Of a stretch of 64,000 nt of DNA, positions 52,301-61,188 are shown piece by piece. Both the position numbers and the translations under genes were made by a program. The DNA is from Couchioplanes caeruleus (GTDB taxonomy: Bacteria > Actinomycetota > Actinomycetes > Mycobacteriales > Micromonosporaceae): the NCBI RefSeq assembly GCF_003751945.1, contig NZ_RJKL01000002.1:59819-123818 (forward strand), given 5' to 3'. Position 1 is the stretch's first letter. Every line of letters begins with the position of its first letter. The notes below the pieces were generated by a model. The model searched no databases and was not told the DNA's origin. It saw nothing but the letters and a program-made list of their open reading frames with translations.

Positions 52301-52933
52301 ATGATGGAGTCACCCAGACCGTGCCGTCCCCCCCGACGCACAGCGCCCCGCCCCCGATCCGCCGCACCCGGCAGCGCGGATGGGTGGGAGCTACTGGATC
52401 GGCGTCAGGTGCGGGTCTTCGGCAACCGGTTCGGTGAGCTCTTCAATGACGCCGTCGTCTCGGCGGCCGGCGTTGCGGGCACCTACCTGCGCTGGCGGTG
52501 GCGCAGCGCCGGAGTCATCGTCCTACCGGTCCACGCCGGCGACATCGCGCTCGTACCGGCGTACAGGTATCTCATCGGCGACGTCTCGCTGAGTTTCCCC
52601 GCGGGGCGGTCGACGCCGGCGAAACCGTGTGCGCGGCCGCCATCCGGGAGCTGCGCGAAGAGGCTGGCCGCCTCGACGCAGATGCTCGGCGAGGTCTACG
52701 CCGAGACCGGGCTGATCGAGTCCAGCTGCGCGGTCGTACGCGTCGACGTGCGCGCCGCCGTCATGGCGAGGCCCGAGGCGATGGAATCGGTCGCGGCGCC
52801 GCGCTGGCTCAGCAGCGGCGACACCCGCCAGGCGATCGTCTCCGGCGAGATCCGTTGCGGCCTGACCCTGGCCGCCCTGGCGCTCTACCTGGCATCGCCC
52901 GTCGGCCATCAGCCCGCGGGCCTCGAGCGGTAA
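52301..52933 (+). pseudogene. NUDIX hydrolase with Nudix box out of frame
   Basis: The frame starting 52301 gives the N- and C-terminal parts of an ADP-ribose-pyrophosphatase-like NUDIX protein (FGNRFGELFNDAVVSAAG, ALVPAYRYLIGDVSLSFP; then TQMLGEVYAETGLIESSCAVV, IRCGLTLAALALYLA). The Nudix box itself (GAVDAGETVCAAA, then IRELREEAGRL) is read only in another frame, between ~52600 and ~52675. Two opposite indels ~75 bp apart therefore remove the active site. Either a remnant or paired base-calling errors. Confidence 0.75.
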
Positions 52934-53291
52934 CGAGTCTGGGGCCGCCGAGCCGTCTTCCCTTCTCCTACTGCCCGCGCACCCCGAGGTGCGCGGGCAG
53001 CGCCGTTGAGCAGGTGTTTGTACGCCAGCCAGCCCCGGATGCGCTTGGTGAAGGTAGGAACCCCTCTCCTGCCTGGACGCCCTCGAGGAGGTCGCACCGT
53101 GCCCGGCTGCCGGTTCCTCGTCGCCGTGAACCTGTGTGGACGCCACCCGCACCAGGTTCGCGATCACTTCGCCATCGCTTCGTTATCAGTTCGCATGGAC
53201 AGGCCCGCCCATGATCGAGTTACGGCAGGTCAACGCCGGTGGAAACACCCCGCCGCGAAGCCCGACATCTTTACCCACCCTGGAAAGCGTG

Positions 53292-53486
53292 ATGCCCCAC
53301 TTCCTGCTGGAGTGGTTCACCAACGTGACGGTGACGGCCATCGTGACGTGGTGCGGCGTCGCAGCAGGTCTGGCCCTTGGCGTGGTCATCGGCTACGGCG
53401 TCCTGACGCATCTGGGCCGACGGCGTCCAGCGTCGACAGCGCCCGCACCGTGGCCGAGGCCATGCGTCATGACCCGCCCGGCGAGC
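53292..53486 (+). CDS. Small membrane protein, 3' end unclear
   Basis: From ATG 53292: MPHFLLEWFTNVTVTAIVTWCGVAAGLALGVVIGYGVLTHLGRRR, one long membrane helix with a basic end. The frame stays open to 53681, but the distal part is antisense to the anti-sigma gene and not coding-like. The true stop may be lost. Confidence 0.4.
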
Positions 53487-54209
53487 CTAGGCGGTTCTGA
53501 AGGTCAGGACTCTGGTTCCGGCTGGTGGGCCGTCCGAGAGAGTGGCGATGCCATCGTTTTCGGCGGAGACCGCGACTCGTTGCCGGGAGATCTCGTGGGG
53601 ACCGGCGATGATGTAGACCCACGTTGCCGACGCGCTGTAGATGACGGCGGCTTGAGGTACGACCTTTCGGGTGATGCCTGAGATGGTGCGCTCGGTGACG
53701 GCTGCGGGGGCGGGAGTGGTGTCGCCCAGCGTGACGCGGTAGGGCGGGGGGTCGTACGAGGACATGAGCCGCCCGTCAACGGTCGTGAGTCCAGCGGCCA
53801 AGGCGGCGAGACCCGGTTCGTTCTCGGTGTTGATGTTCTGGGTTGTCGGTCTCGTCAGGACCTGGCCGTAGGGCGACGAGCCGTGGCCGCGGAAGTGGTC
53901 TGTTTTGAGGTCGACCGCGACCACGGCAGCGGCCACGGCGGCAGCGGTGACCGCTATCGCGAACCTCGCGGATAACGGTTTACTCCGCCAACTTCGGAGG
54001 CGCTCGGCCAGGGTCGGCGAGGCATCCAGATGGTCGTTGACCCCTGCCCAGATATCCGCGAGTCGCTGGGCGGACACCACGGCCGTGACGCTGTCCCGGC
54101 AGGCCGCGCACTCCAGTAGGTGCGCCTCCACGGACGCCGCGAGCACCAGGTCGGTCGAGCCGGCCGCATAGCGGCCTGCCAGGTCCTCATCCACGTGCCA
54201 GGTGCTCAT
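53487..54209 (-). CDS. Anti-sigma factor with zf-HC2 domain
   Basis: 240 aa from ATG 54209, overlapping the sigma gene's stop (ATGA at 54206-54209). The N-terminus has the zinc-finger anti-sigma signature HVDEDLAGRYAAGSTDLVLAASVEAHLLECAACRDSV (HxxxCxxC). One membrane helix (FAIAVTAAAVAAAVVAVDL) follows at ~100-120, then an extracytoplasmic domain. It would hold the ECF sigma at the membrane until a signal arrives. Confidence 0.85.
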   Translation of the reverse strand: MSTWHVDEDLAGRYAAGSTDLVLAASVEAHLLECAACRDSVTAVVSAQRLADIWAGVNDHLDASPTLAERLRSWRSKPLSARFAIAVTAAAVAAAVVAVDLKTDHFRGHGSSPYGQVLTRPTTQNINTENEPGLAALAAGLTTVDGRLMSSYDPPPYRVTLGDTTPAPAAVTERTISGITRKVVPQAAVIYSASATWVYIIAGPHEISRQRVAVSAENDGIATLSDGPPAGTRVLTFRTA

Positions 54210-54859
54210 ACCAGTTCCTCCCGGAGTGCTGCGCGGGCGCGCATGAGGCGGGTCTTCACCGTGCCGACTGGGATGCCGAGCAGCCGCGCCGCCTCCTTGG
54301 CGGTCAGACCGTCGAGGATCGTGGCGCGCACCACGGCGCGCAGCTCCGGGTTGATCTCCTGTAGCGCCGCCGCCAGGTCGCTGTGCTCGAGGCCGAGCAG
54401 AACTTGCTCCTCGGCAGACGGCTCGACGCTCATCTCCTCGACCAGCGGCACCGTGGCCGGCTTTTGCGCCCTGAACTGATCGATCAGCCGGCGTACGCCG
54501 ATGCCCCAGATCCAAGCCGGCACAGAGCCGTCGGCCCGGTAACGGGCGGCGCCGCGCCACACCGCGACGAACGTGTCCTGGACGACCTCGTTGACGACGC
54601 CGGCGTCGTGGCACCGCTGCGACAGCCGAAGCAGCAGCCAGGGCGCATGCCGGCGATAGAGGACTGCGAGGGCGTCGCGGTCGCCCTTGCCGAGTGCCGC
54701 CATCAGCGTGTCGTCGGAGCGTGCGTCAGCGTCCACACCCCACTGTCGAGGCACAGATGCGGCCCGGTTCGCAGGCGCCGTTGTTGTTACACCATCTGCG
54801 AGCCGATATCTCGGCCGAACCATCGCGGTCGGGTCCGCCGACAGGCCTCCCACAGCCAT
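54206..54859 (-). CDS. ECF-family RNA polymerase sigma factor
   Basis: Up to 217 aa from ATG 54859; ATG 54826 or a GTG nearer the conserved domain are alternatives. Region 2: LYRRHAPWLLLRLSQRCHDAGVVNEVVQDTFVAVWRGAARY. Region 4: LDGLTAKEAARLLGIPVGTVKTRLMRARAALREELV. Co-translated with its anti-sigma factor. The divergent secreted-protein gene at 54897 is a natural candidate regulon member. Confidence 0.85.
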   Translation of the reverse strand: MAVGGLSADPTAMVRPRYRLADGVTTTAPANRAASVPRQWGVDADARSDDTLMAALGKGDRDALAVLYRRHAPWLLLRLSQRCHDAGVVNEVVQDTFVAVWRGAARYRADGSVPAWIWGIGVRRLIDQFRAQKPATVPLVEEMSVEPSAEEQVLLGLEHSDLAAALQEINPELRAVVRATILDGLTAKEAARLLGIPVGTVKTRLMRARAALREELV

Positions 54860-54896
54860 CTGACGGAGATGGCGGACCCGATCAAGGAGCACGGCA

Positions 54897-55310
54897 ATGG
54901 CCATCAACATCACCTCGAAGCGAACCCACTTCCTCTCCGGCTTGGTCATGTGCGCGGCCGCCGGCGCGGCACTGCTCGGCATGGCCGTCCCGGCCTCGGC
55001 GGCGACGTCTCAGGACGTCAGGCCGGCGGGCGCGGACTCGCGCAGGGCAGCCAGTGTTGTCCTGCCTCCGGGTGGCCGCATCACCATCCCGACCTGGATC
55101 TTCGGCAACACCCAGGTCTGCGCTACCAACCTGGGCCCCAGCACGCCGGGCCGACTTGAGGTCAAGGCTCAGCTTCCGTGGGCCGGCCCGGAAAACATCG
55201 ACGTTCCGGGCTTCGTGGAGCGCAAGTGCATCTCGCGGTTCTGGGGCGGGGTGCCGGTCGACCTGACCAACGTGTCCTCATCCTCGCCCGTGCTGGTCGA
55301 GCACAACTGA
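54897..55310 (+). CDS. Secreted protein divergent from the sigma gene
   Basis: 137 aa. Signal peptide (FLSGLVMCAAAGAALLGMAVP, cleavage near ASA-AT). The mature domain is small and beta-rich, with two Cys (NTQVCATNLG, ERKCISRFW). Divergence from an ECF sigma/anti-sigma operon suggests regulation by it. No named family. Confidence 0.72.
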   Translation: MAINITSKRTHFLSGLVMCAAAGAALLGMAVPASAATSQDVRPAGADSRRAASVVLPPGGRITIPTWIFGNTQVCATNLGPSTPGRLEVKAQLPWAGPENIDVPGFVERKCISRFWGGVPVDLTNVSSSSPVLVEHN

Positions 55311-55354
55311 TCCGTTTCGGCTGAGCCGTACGGCCCGGGGATGAGCCGGCCGAA

Positions 55355-55385
55355 GGCTCCGGCGGCATCGCCTGCCGCCGGAGCC
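55355..55385 (+). terminator. Terminator hairpin
   Basis: GGCTCCGGCGG / CCGCCGGAGCC, an 11-bp perfect stem with a 9-nt loop, 45 bp after the secreted-protein stop. Confidence 0.65.
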
Positions 55386-55527
55386 ACCCGGCGGCTCCGG
55401 CAACTGCGATGCGGTTCGTGACGGGGGAGGCCTGCTGTATGAGGGCCGGGGCGGTGGTCCGCTCGTCCTGGGTGGGACTGGCCGGTGAGAGGTCCACCGC
55501 CCCGGCGGTCTGGAAGGCCCTGGCGGG

Positions 55528-55737
55528 CTACCGGCTGAGCAGGGTGTGCAGGGCGACGGTTGTCGCGATGCCGACAGTCACACCGGCGGGCCAGCCACCG
55601 GTTTGTCCGGCTAGGACGCCGGCGCCGGCGGCGAGGATCAGGACGAGCAGGGTCCGCACGTCGAGCAGGGGATTCTGAGAGGGTGTCCGATCAGGGCGTC
55701 TCTCGGAGCGACGGCGGCCGCTCACGTTGCGTGTCAT
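55528..55737 (-). CDS. Small two-helix membrane protein
   Basis: 69 aa. A basic N-terminus (RRRSERRPDR) precedes LLVLILAAGAGVLAGQTGGWPAGVTVGIATTVALHTLL. Tiny Gly-rich membrane proteins of this pattern are common in streptomycete-like genomes. Divergent from 55984. Function unknown. Confidence 0.6.
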   Translation of the reverse strand: MTRNVSGRRRSERRPDRTPSQNPLLDVRTLLVLILAAGAGVLAGQTGGWPAGVTVGIATTVALHTLLSR

Positions 55738-55983
55738 CTACGGGGGTTCTCCTGGGCGCGGCGGGGTTGGGGGACTGAACCGCCTCTTATCCGGTTGAAA
55801 CTCATCTATCGCGCGAAAGCCGCCTGACGTGTGATCTTGGTCGACGATCTCTACCGTGCTGCCGGGCAACCTCGCACACCTCGATGGAATCGGAGCGGCG
55901 CGGTCGCGTGCCACCGGTGACTGAGGACCGGGCGACACGTGGACGGGTGTCGCTTCCTCGGCAGACCGGTGGAGACGCACGAG

Positions 55984-58089
55984 ATGGCAGGCGACAAGGG
56001 GAGTACCGCGGTTGCTGCGAGGAGCGGCGCGCGGGGCCGGCGCAGGACCCGGGAGCAGATGGCGGCGGCTGGGGTCACCGAGGCCGGGATCGCTGTGGTG
56101 GAGGCGGTCGCGGACCTTATCGACGGGCGGTGGCAGACCCGGCAGGCGTTGCTGGACGCGCTCGGGGCGGAGGCCCGCCAGGCCGGTCTGGACCGCCGCC
56201 GCTTGTCCAAGGAGCTCGGGGGCAAGGACAAGCCGAAGGGCCCGGAGTGGCACATCACCGTGATGATCGCCCGGCGCTGCGTCGACGACCCGGGGGAGTG
56301 GGACCGGACGCTGGCGCGGTTGGCGGGGCTGTGGTGCGCGGCCCGGGGCGTGCAGCGCCCGCCCGGCTACGACGGGCCGATCACCTCGCCGGGTGGTCCG
56401 GGCCGCGGCAACGAGGGCGCGACGGCGATGCGGCAGGCCTTGGACACGGTGCAGCAGGCGCTGAACGACAAGGTCAACAGCCTGGAGAAGGCGCGTCTGC
56501 TGCTGGAGGGCGCGTACCGCAAGCTCGCCGAGCAGCAGGCGTTCATCGACCAGCAGCAGAGCAAGATCCGGTCTCTGGTCGACCGGCTCGACGCGACCAA
56601 GGGGCAATCGGAGGCGTGGGCCAAGGAGGTCCAGGCGCTCAGCGCCCAGATCGACACGCTGACCGCGCAGGCGCTGGGCCGAGACGCCGAGATCGCGCAG
56701 GTCTACAAACGCCACCAGGGCGCCGAACTGCAGCTGGCCATCCTGGAACGGGAGAACACCCGGCTCAGCCAGGAAGTGATGAGCCGCTCCGCCCGGGAGA
56801 TCCAGCTGTGCGCCGAGCTCGAGGAGGCCCGGCGCGCCCTCGCCGTGCACGCGCTGCACCGCCACGACAACCTGCGCGAGCGCTGCGCCCGCCTGGCTGC
56901 CCAGATGGAACGCTTCACCGACCCGCAAGCCCCTGTGTTCCACGCCGAGCGCCACGACTGGTTCCGGCTGAGCATCGACACCGGCGCCTGCGTGTGCCGG
57001 CGGGCGCTGGCGGCCTACCTGCTGGTGCACCAGGAGCACTGCGGCCGCAGCGTGGCCCAGATCGCCGCCGACCTCGAAGTGCCCCACACCCAGATGGAGC
57101 AGCTGCTCACCGGCCAGGCGCTGCCCGGCCAGTGGCAGATGGGCGCACTCGTGCGGGCGCTCGGCGCGGAGAGCAGCCACGCCTGGCAGCTCTACAACGA
57201 CGTCGCTGGGTGCTGCCCACCCGCGCCGGTGCCCGATACCGACGCCAACGACCCGTCCGGTATCGACCTCTACGAATCGATTGTGAGCAGGTACAACAGC
57301 GACAGCGGTGCTCGCGCCGACCACGGACAGCCTCCGTCCACCGCCGCTGTCGCCGAGTCGCTCGGCGACACGGCGACCGCGCGCACGGCCCGCGACACCG
57401 CCGCCAACAGCACCGCATCCCGGTCGCCGACGACCGGCGACACGACTGTCGCCATCCCGGGCGACCTGCCGATGCTGGTGAGGCGCGACAGGGCCACCGC
57501 GGTCTACCGCGCCGGCAGCCACGCCGGCTCCGCCACGGCGACACCTCATCGGCACGCGATCAGTCTGTGCCGCGTGCTGGACTGGGCGGGCAGTGGCGCC
57601 GTGATCCTCGCCGGAGGGGTACCGATGCTCGCCGTGCTGGTCGGGGCGGGGCCCGAGACGGACCTGACCTCCTGGTACGTGGTCGCGGCCGCGGTCTGTC
57701 TCGCCTGCGCCAGCCTGGCCCTCGTGATCCACGTCGTCCTGCGCCGCCACCGTCGCCGCTACCGTGCCCGGCACAGCCCCGGCGCCTGCGCCCCGCTTGC
57801 TGAGCCCGCTGAGCCCGCCACCGCGCGGGTCGTCGCGCCCGGGGCCTCGCACGACTACTATCCCTACCCGTACCGGCCGGTGGACCCCGTCGGCCTCGGC
57901 GCCGCGGAAGGCGGTGACGAGCCGACTCTGCTCTCGCTGCCGGTCGAGCCGATCGAGGCGGACCTACGGGCCCGGGGCCAGCAGATGGCCCAGGCTCTCG
58001 CCGGGCGTCAGGGCCCCGGTATCCGGCGGACCGCGACACCAGCGGCTGATCAGGAGGAAGGCGCATCCGGCGACACCGCGGGGACTTGA
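55984..58089 (+). CDS. Large coiled-coil/HTH protein with membrane segment
   Basis: 701 aa from ATG 55984. Order: basic N-terminus with a helical DNA-binding-like region (REQMAAAGVTEAGIAVVEAVADLIDGRWQTRQALLDALGAEARQAG); a coiled coil ~residues 150-310; an XRE-like HTH segment (CGRSVAQIAADLEVPHTQMEQLLTG); a Thr/Ala linker; two membrane helices (SGAVILAGGVPMLAVLVGAG; YVVAAAVCLACASLALVIHVVL); and a Pro-rich tail. This is another protein joining DNA-binding elements to a membrane anchor. No family name. It contains a long open antisense frame that I regard as a GC-bias artefact. Confidence 0.72.
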   Translation: MAGDKGSTAVAARSGARGRRRTREQMAAAGVTEAGIAVVEAVADLIDGRWQTRQALLDALGAEARQAGLDRRRLSKELGGKDKPKGPEWHITVMIARRCVDDPGEWDRTLARLAGLWCAARGVQRPPGYDGPITSPGGPGRGNEGATAMRQALDTVQQALNDKVNSLEKARLLLEGAYRKLAEQQAFIDQQQSKIRSLVDRLDATKGQSEAWAKEVQALSAQIDTLTAQALGRDAEIAQVYKRHQGAELQLAILERENTRLSQEVMSRSAREIQLCAELEEARRALAVHALHRHDNLRERCARLAAQMERFTDPQAPVFHAERHDWFRLSIDTGACVCRRALAAYLLVHQEHCGRSVAQIAADLEVPHTQMEQLLTGQALPGQWQMGALVRALGAESSHAWQLYNDVAGCCPPAPVPDTDANDPSGIDLYESIVSRYNSDSGARADHGQPPSTAAVAESLGDTATARTARDTAANSTASRSPTTGDTTVAIPGDLPMLVRRDRATAVYRAGSHAGSATATPHRHAISLCRVLDWAGSGAVILAGGVPMLAVLVGAGPETDLTSWYVVAAAVCLACASLALVIHVVLRRHRRRYRARHSPGACAPLAEPAEPATARVVAPGASHDYYPYPYRPVDPVGLGAAEGGDEPTLLSLPVEPIEADLRARGQQMAQALAGRQGPGIRRTATPAADQEEGASGDTAGT

Positions 58090-58220
58090 GGCGACAAGAA
58101 CGCGGGATGCCGAGAGCTCATAAGCCGTTGGCGCTCAGGGGTGGACGATCTCCGCGATCGACCGGCATCTGGGCGTTGACCGCGCGCTACCGGCGCGGCG
58201 TTGGTACCCGGCTTGGGTGA

Positions 58221-59374
58221 TCATTCGTGCTCCCATCGGCCCTCGTCTTCTTGCTCCTCGAGAGCCCAGGCGAGGATCTTCTCGTCTATCCCCGCCTGGT
58301 CCAGGGCGACATCCGCGTCGGTGCGCAGCGCGGCCAGGGCGGCGTTGCGGTCCCAGGGTTTGATCTTCTTGCGCAGGATCGCGTAGTGCTCGGTGAGCGT
58401 TGAGCCGACGGTCGCCCATCGTGCTGCGCTCGTCCGCGCGGTCTTGGGCAGGGTGTCTGTGAACAGGTTCGCGATGCGTTTGGGCTCGGCGGTGGTGGCC
58501 ACGGTGAGATCGGTGAAGCCCAGTCCGACCTTGATCTCGTCCAGATAGCGGGGATCGGTTTTCGGGGGCAGGGTGAGGAACTGCCGCTTTGCGGCGTGTA
58601 CGAGGAAGCCGAGGTCCTTGGCCATCCAGAACAGCCAGTCGTGGGCCCGTCGGCAGACCAGCAGTGGCACGAGCGGCTGTTCGGGATGAGCGTTCTGGGC
58701 GACGGCGGCCTTGTGAAGCAGCTGGTGGACTTCTTCGTGGCGGGGGTAGAGCGTCTGGCGGATGTTCTTGACCTCGATCAGGAGCCCGTGGCGGGTAACG
58801 GGAGACCGATGACGGGGTCGATCGTGGTCATCCAGGCGCCTGAGTCCAGGGCGCCGGCGAGCCTCGCCGTGCCGATCTGCTTGACCTCGCCGAAGGGGGC
58901 GTTCCGGTTGATCGAGTGGTAGCCGTGCTGGACGGCGTCGGCCAGCGAGAGGCGGACGACTTCTTCGCCGGTCGGGCCGAAGGAGGGGGAGTAGCTGAGG
59001 TAGCGGCCGTACAGCATCGCCTTGCGTCGGGTGGCGGCCGTGATCGCTGTGCGCCGGCCGCGGCCGCTGTCGGCGGGGACGTAGAGGTGGATGGCGCGGC
59101 CGCCCTTGGTGCTGTGTTCCACGAGTTCGACCTGGCCGCGGGCGACGACGTTGGCGAGGGCTTCCTCAATGATGTGCGGGAAGAAGACCAGTGTCCGGGC
59201 GCCCGCCTGGGGGAAGCCGGTCTACCACAGGCGGGCGTCGACCTCGGCGCGCGGCATCGCCAGCTGCTCGTCCAGCGTGCGGAGGACGAATCCCTCGGCG
59301 TGCGCGACCCAGCCCTGACGGTCCAGGTCGCGTAGTCCGCGACCGTGCGGGTCCGCTGAGCCGCCCTTTTTCAT
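58221..59374 (-). pseudogene. Broken gene with restriction-nuclease-like EVKN motif
   Basis: Begins MKKGGSADPHGRGLRDLDRQGW (ATG 59374). An in-frame TAG follows at ~59222-59224 after VDARLW. The frame resumes FFPHIIEEALANVVARGQ through MLYGRYLSYSPSFGPTGEEVV to DPVIGLPLPATG. A shift near 58785-58800 then restores LLIEVKNIRQTLYPRHEEVH, PLLVCRRAHDWLFWMAKDLG and the C-terminal helices to 58221. The DP...x(n)...EVKN pair resembles the PD-(D/E)xK nuclease core. A decayed or mis-assembled nuclease of ~380 aa; no partner methyltransferase is adjacent. Confidence 0.68.
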
Positions 59375-59574
59375 TTCCCCCCTCGCCGACGCCCTAATAC
59401 AGAGATGGCTGTGGTCCGGCCGCGTGGGACCGGCTCGCGCCCCGCGGTAGAGGGGGACTGAGGGGCGCGAGGGGCAAGTCTACGAGCAGTGGAGTCTGCA
59501 GAGCAGGGTCATTTCCGGGTGGGCTGTCAGGCGGGTGAGCGGGCTTCCAGGCCTGTCCCGGCGCAACGGTGCGG

Positions 59575-59770
59575 CTACTGGCGTATCTCGTCCTGCGTAG
59601 TGGTGGCGATGCGCAGCATCGTCAGCAGCAGGAGCACGGTACCGGCGAAGGCGCCGCTACCGGTGAGGACCGCGGTGGGCGGATTGAGGCCGCTGGCCCA
59701 GGTGAGCAGTCCGCCAGTGATGCCGACGATGGCGGCGGCCAGTACAGCGATCGGCAGCCAGATGCAGTTA
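59575..59770 (-). CDS. Small two-helix membrane protein, start unclear
   Basis: The coding part reads NCIWLPIAVLAAAIVGITGGLLTWASGLNPPTAVLTGSGAFAGTVLLLLTMLRIATTTQDEIRQ. There is no ATG, GTG or TTG close to its N-terminus; the open frame extends back into the PIN gene to 59901. Either it starts inside that gene or an indel hides the start. Confidence 0.45.
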
Positions 59771-60409
59771 CGAGTCGCGGATGGTGATCGTCTCGACGGT
59801 CCAGTTCCGGAAGCGTTCGTCGGTGCGGAGCAGGAACGAGAAGCGTTTGGCGCCGGCTGCGTCGAGGCTGTCCAGGCTTGAGTCCGCGGCGGCATCCTCA
59901 TCCGTCTGCTGCCTGCCCTGGATGTACTCGATCTGATTCATGAATCGGCGGCGGACGAGCTGAGGATGCCGCTCAGCGAGCATGCACAGGAAGTCGTCGG
60001 GATGCTGGACGTCGATTCCGGCGTCGACCTCGTCGAGGCACTGCTGGAAGTTGTCGGCGTCGCCGTCGGCGGTGAGGAGGATGTCGACTTCGCCAGCGTA
60101 GGCGGCGGCGAGCACATGGTGATCGTTGACGTCGGCTGGCTGGGGAACGGACGCAGGGTCGAACCCGGTGACCTTGGCCTCAGGAAACGCCTCGTCCAGC
60201 ACCCTCCGCCAGCGTTCGATCGTCTGCTCCGGAGCATCCGGGCGTTTGCGGCGGAGGTGATAGAACGCCTCGGCCAGGACGGCCTCGCTCCACTTCATCT
60301 GGTAGGCGGTGTGCTCGCTGTCCAGCGCCATGAGGACAAGCCAGTCCCGCAGGCACCGCGAGACCAGCACGTTGGCGTCGACGAACACAGTAAGCGGCAC
60401 CGGTAGCAC
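59768..60409 (-). CDS. PIN-domain toxin
   Basis: 213 aa. PIN-type acidic residues are visible: VFVDANVLVS (Asp near residue 11), AVLAEAFYHL (Glu), and VNDHHVLAAAYAGEVDILLTADGDADNF (the last Asp cluster). PIN toxins are Mg-dependent RNases. The length is greater than VapC because of a C-terminal ~70-residue extension. It lies 43 bp after the excisionase-like HTH gene on the same strand, the known order of this type II toxin-antitoxin class. Confidence 0.85.
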   Translation of the reverse strand: MLPVPLTVFVDANVLVSRCLRDWLVLMALDSEHTAYQMKWSEAVLAEAFYHLRRKRPDAPEQTIERWRRVLDEAFPEAKVTGFDPASVPQPADVNDHHVLAAAYAGEVDILLTADGDADNFQQCLDEVDAGIDVQHPDDFLCMLAERHPQLVRRRFMNQIEYIQGRQQTDEDAAADSSLDSLDAAGAKRFSFLLRTDERFRNWTVETITIRDS

Positions 60410-60452
60410 GAACTCAGGCTACCGATGCCTGCTACTCAAGGTGCCTGAAGGG

Positions 60453-60920
60453 CTACTCGTAGATACCCAGTTCGTCCTGCTCGGCCATCAGCTTCTCGTA
60501 CGCCGAGCGCTGTTGCTCAATACGGCGGCGCCGGTAGGCCAGCACGTCCGACAATGCCACCCGACGGTGAGTGCCTACCTTGTGTGACGCGATCTCGCCG
60601 CTGTCGAGCAGGGCGATCAACGTCGGCCGGGAGACGCCAAGCACTCGCGCGGCCTCGCTGGTCGTCAGTTGCCGCGCAACCTCGCTGACCACTACGCCCT
60701 CGCCGCGGTCGAGCACCGCGCAGGCCTGCCTCAGGAGGTCCACCACCAGGCCGGGGAGAGCCACTGAGCCGGCCTCGCCGGCGTCTAGACGTACTTCGTC
60801 GCGGTCCGCCCTCGACAGAAGATCCAGCAGCGAGTTGAGGTGTTCGCGCTCCGGCCCTTTACGGGTAGCTGCTTCGGAGAGCTGGAGCGCCGTAGTGGTA
60901 AGTGTGGTTGCGGTGCTCAT
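60453..60920 (-). CDS. Excisionase-type HTH antitoxin
   Basis: 155 aa. A MerR/excisionase winged helix (LTTSEAARVLGVSRPTLIALLDSGEIASHKVGTHRRVALSDVLAYRRRR) lies at ~85-135, with a helical N-terminal half and a short acidic tail (LMAEQDELGIYE) that could bind the PIN domain. It probably represses its own promoter upstream of 60920. Confidence 0.85.
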   Translation of the reverse strand: MSTATTLTTTALQLSEAATRKGPEREHLNSLLDLLSRADRDEVRLDAGEAGSVALPGLVVDLLRQACAVLDRGEGVVVSEVARQLTTSEAARVLGVSRPTLIALLDSGEIASHKVGTHRRVALSDVLAYRRRRIEQQRSAYEKLMAEQDELGIYE

Positions 60921-61122
60921 GATCTCTACCCCTTACAGCGGAGCTCTGTGTGTGGAGCTCGTGCCCTAAGCTTCGGCCGTATCCGCAGCATCCGCAAGCT
61001 CCTTTGGTTTATATCACTTACTTGCAACCTTGGGGCAGGAGAGGCGGATGGGATCGTGAGGCCGCGCCTCGACGGCGGCCTTGCATCGCCGCGCCTCTCA
61101 CCAGCGGTTATCCTCTGCTTTA

Positions 61123-61134
61123 GAACACATGTTC
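61123..61134. promoter_or_regulatory. LexA-type SOS box
   Basis: GAACACATGTTC followed by G, a perfect fit to the actinobacterial LexA site (C)GAAC-N4-GTTC(G). It lies 54 bp before the ImuA'-like start at 61189. Confidence 0.8.
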
Positions 61135-61188
61135 GGTCGCGCCTTCCCCCGCGGCTTCGCTTCAGTGCGCCCGCCGGAGGAGGACTCG

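Noticed and set aside
55738..57852. 704-codon minus-strand frame antisense to the coiled-coil/HTH gene
   Set aside because: A GC-bias artefact. The plus strand has clear HTH and membrane segments and a sensible start.
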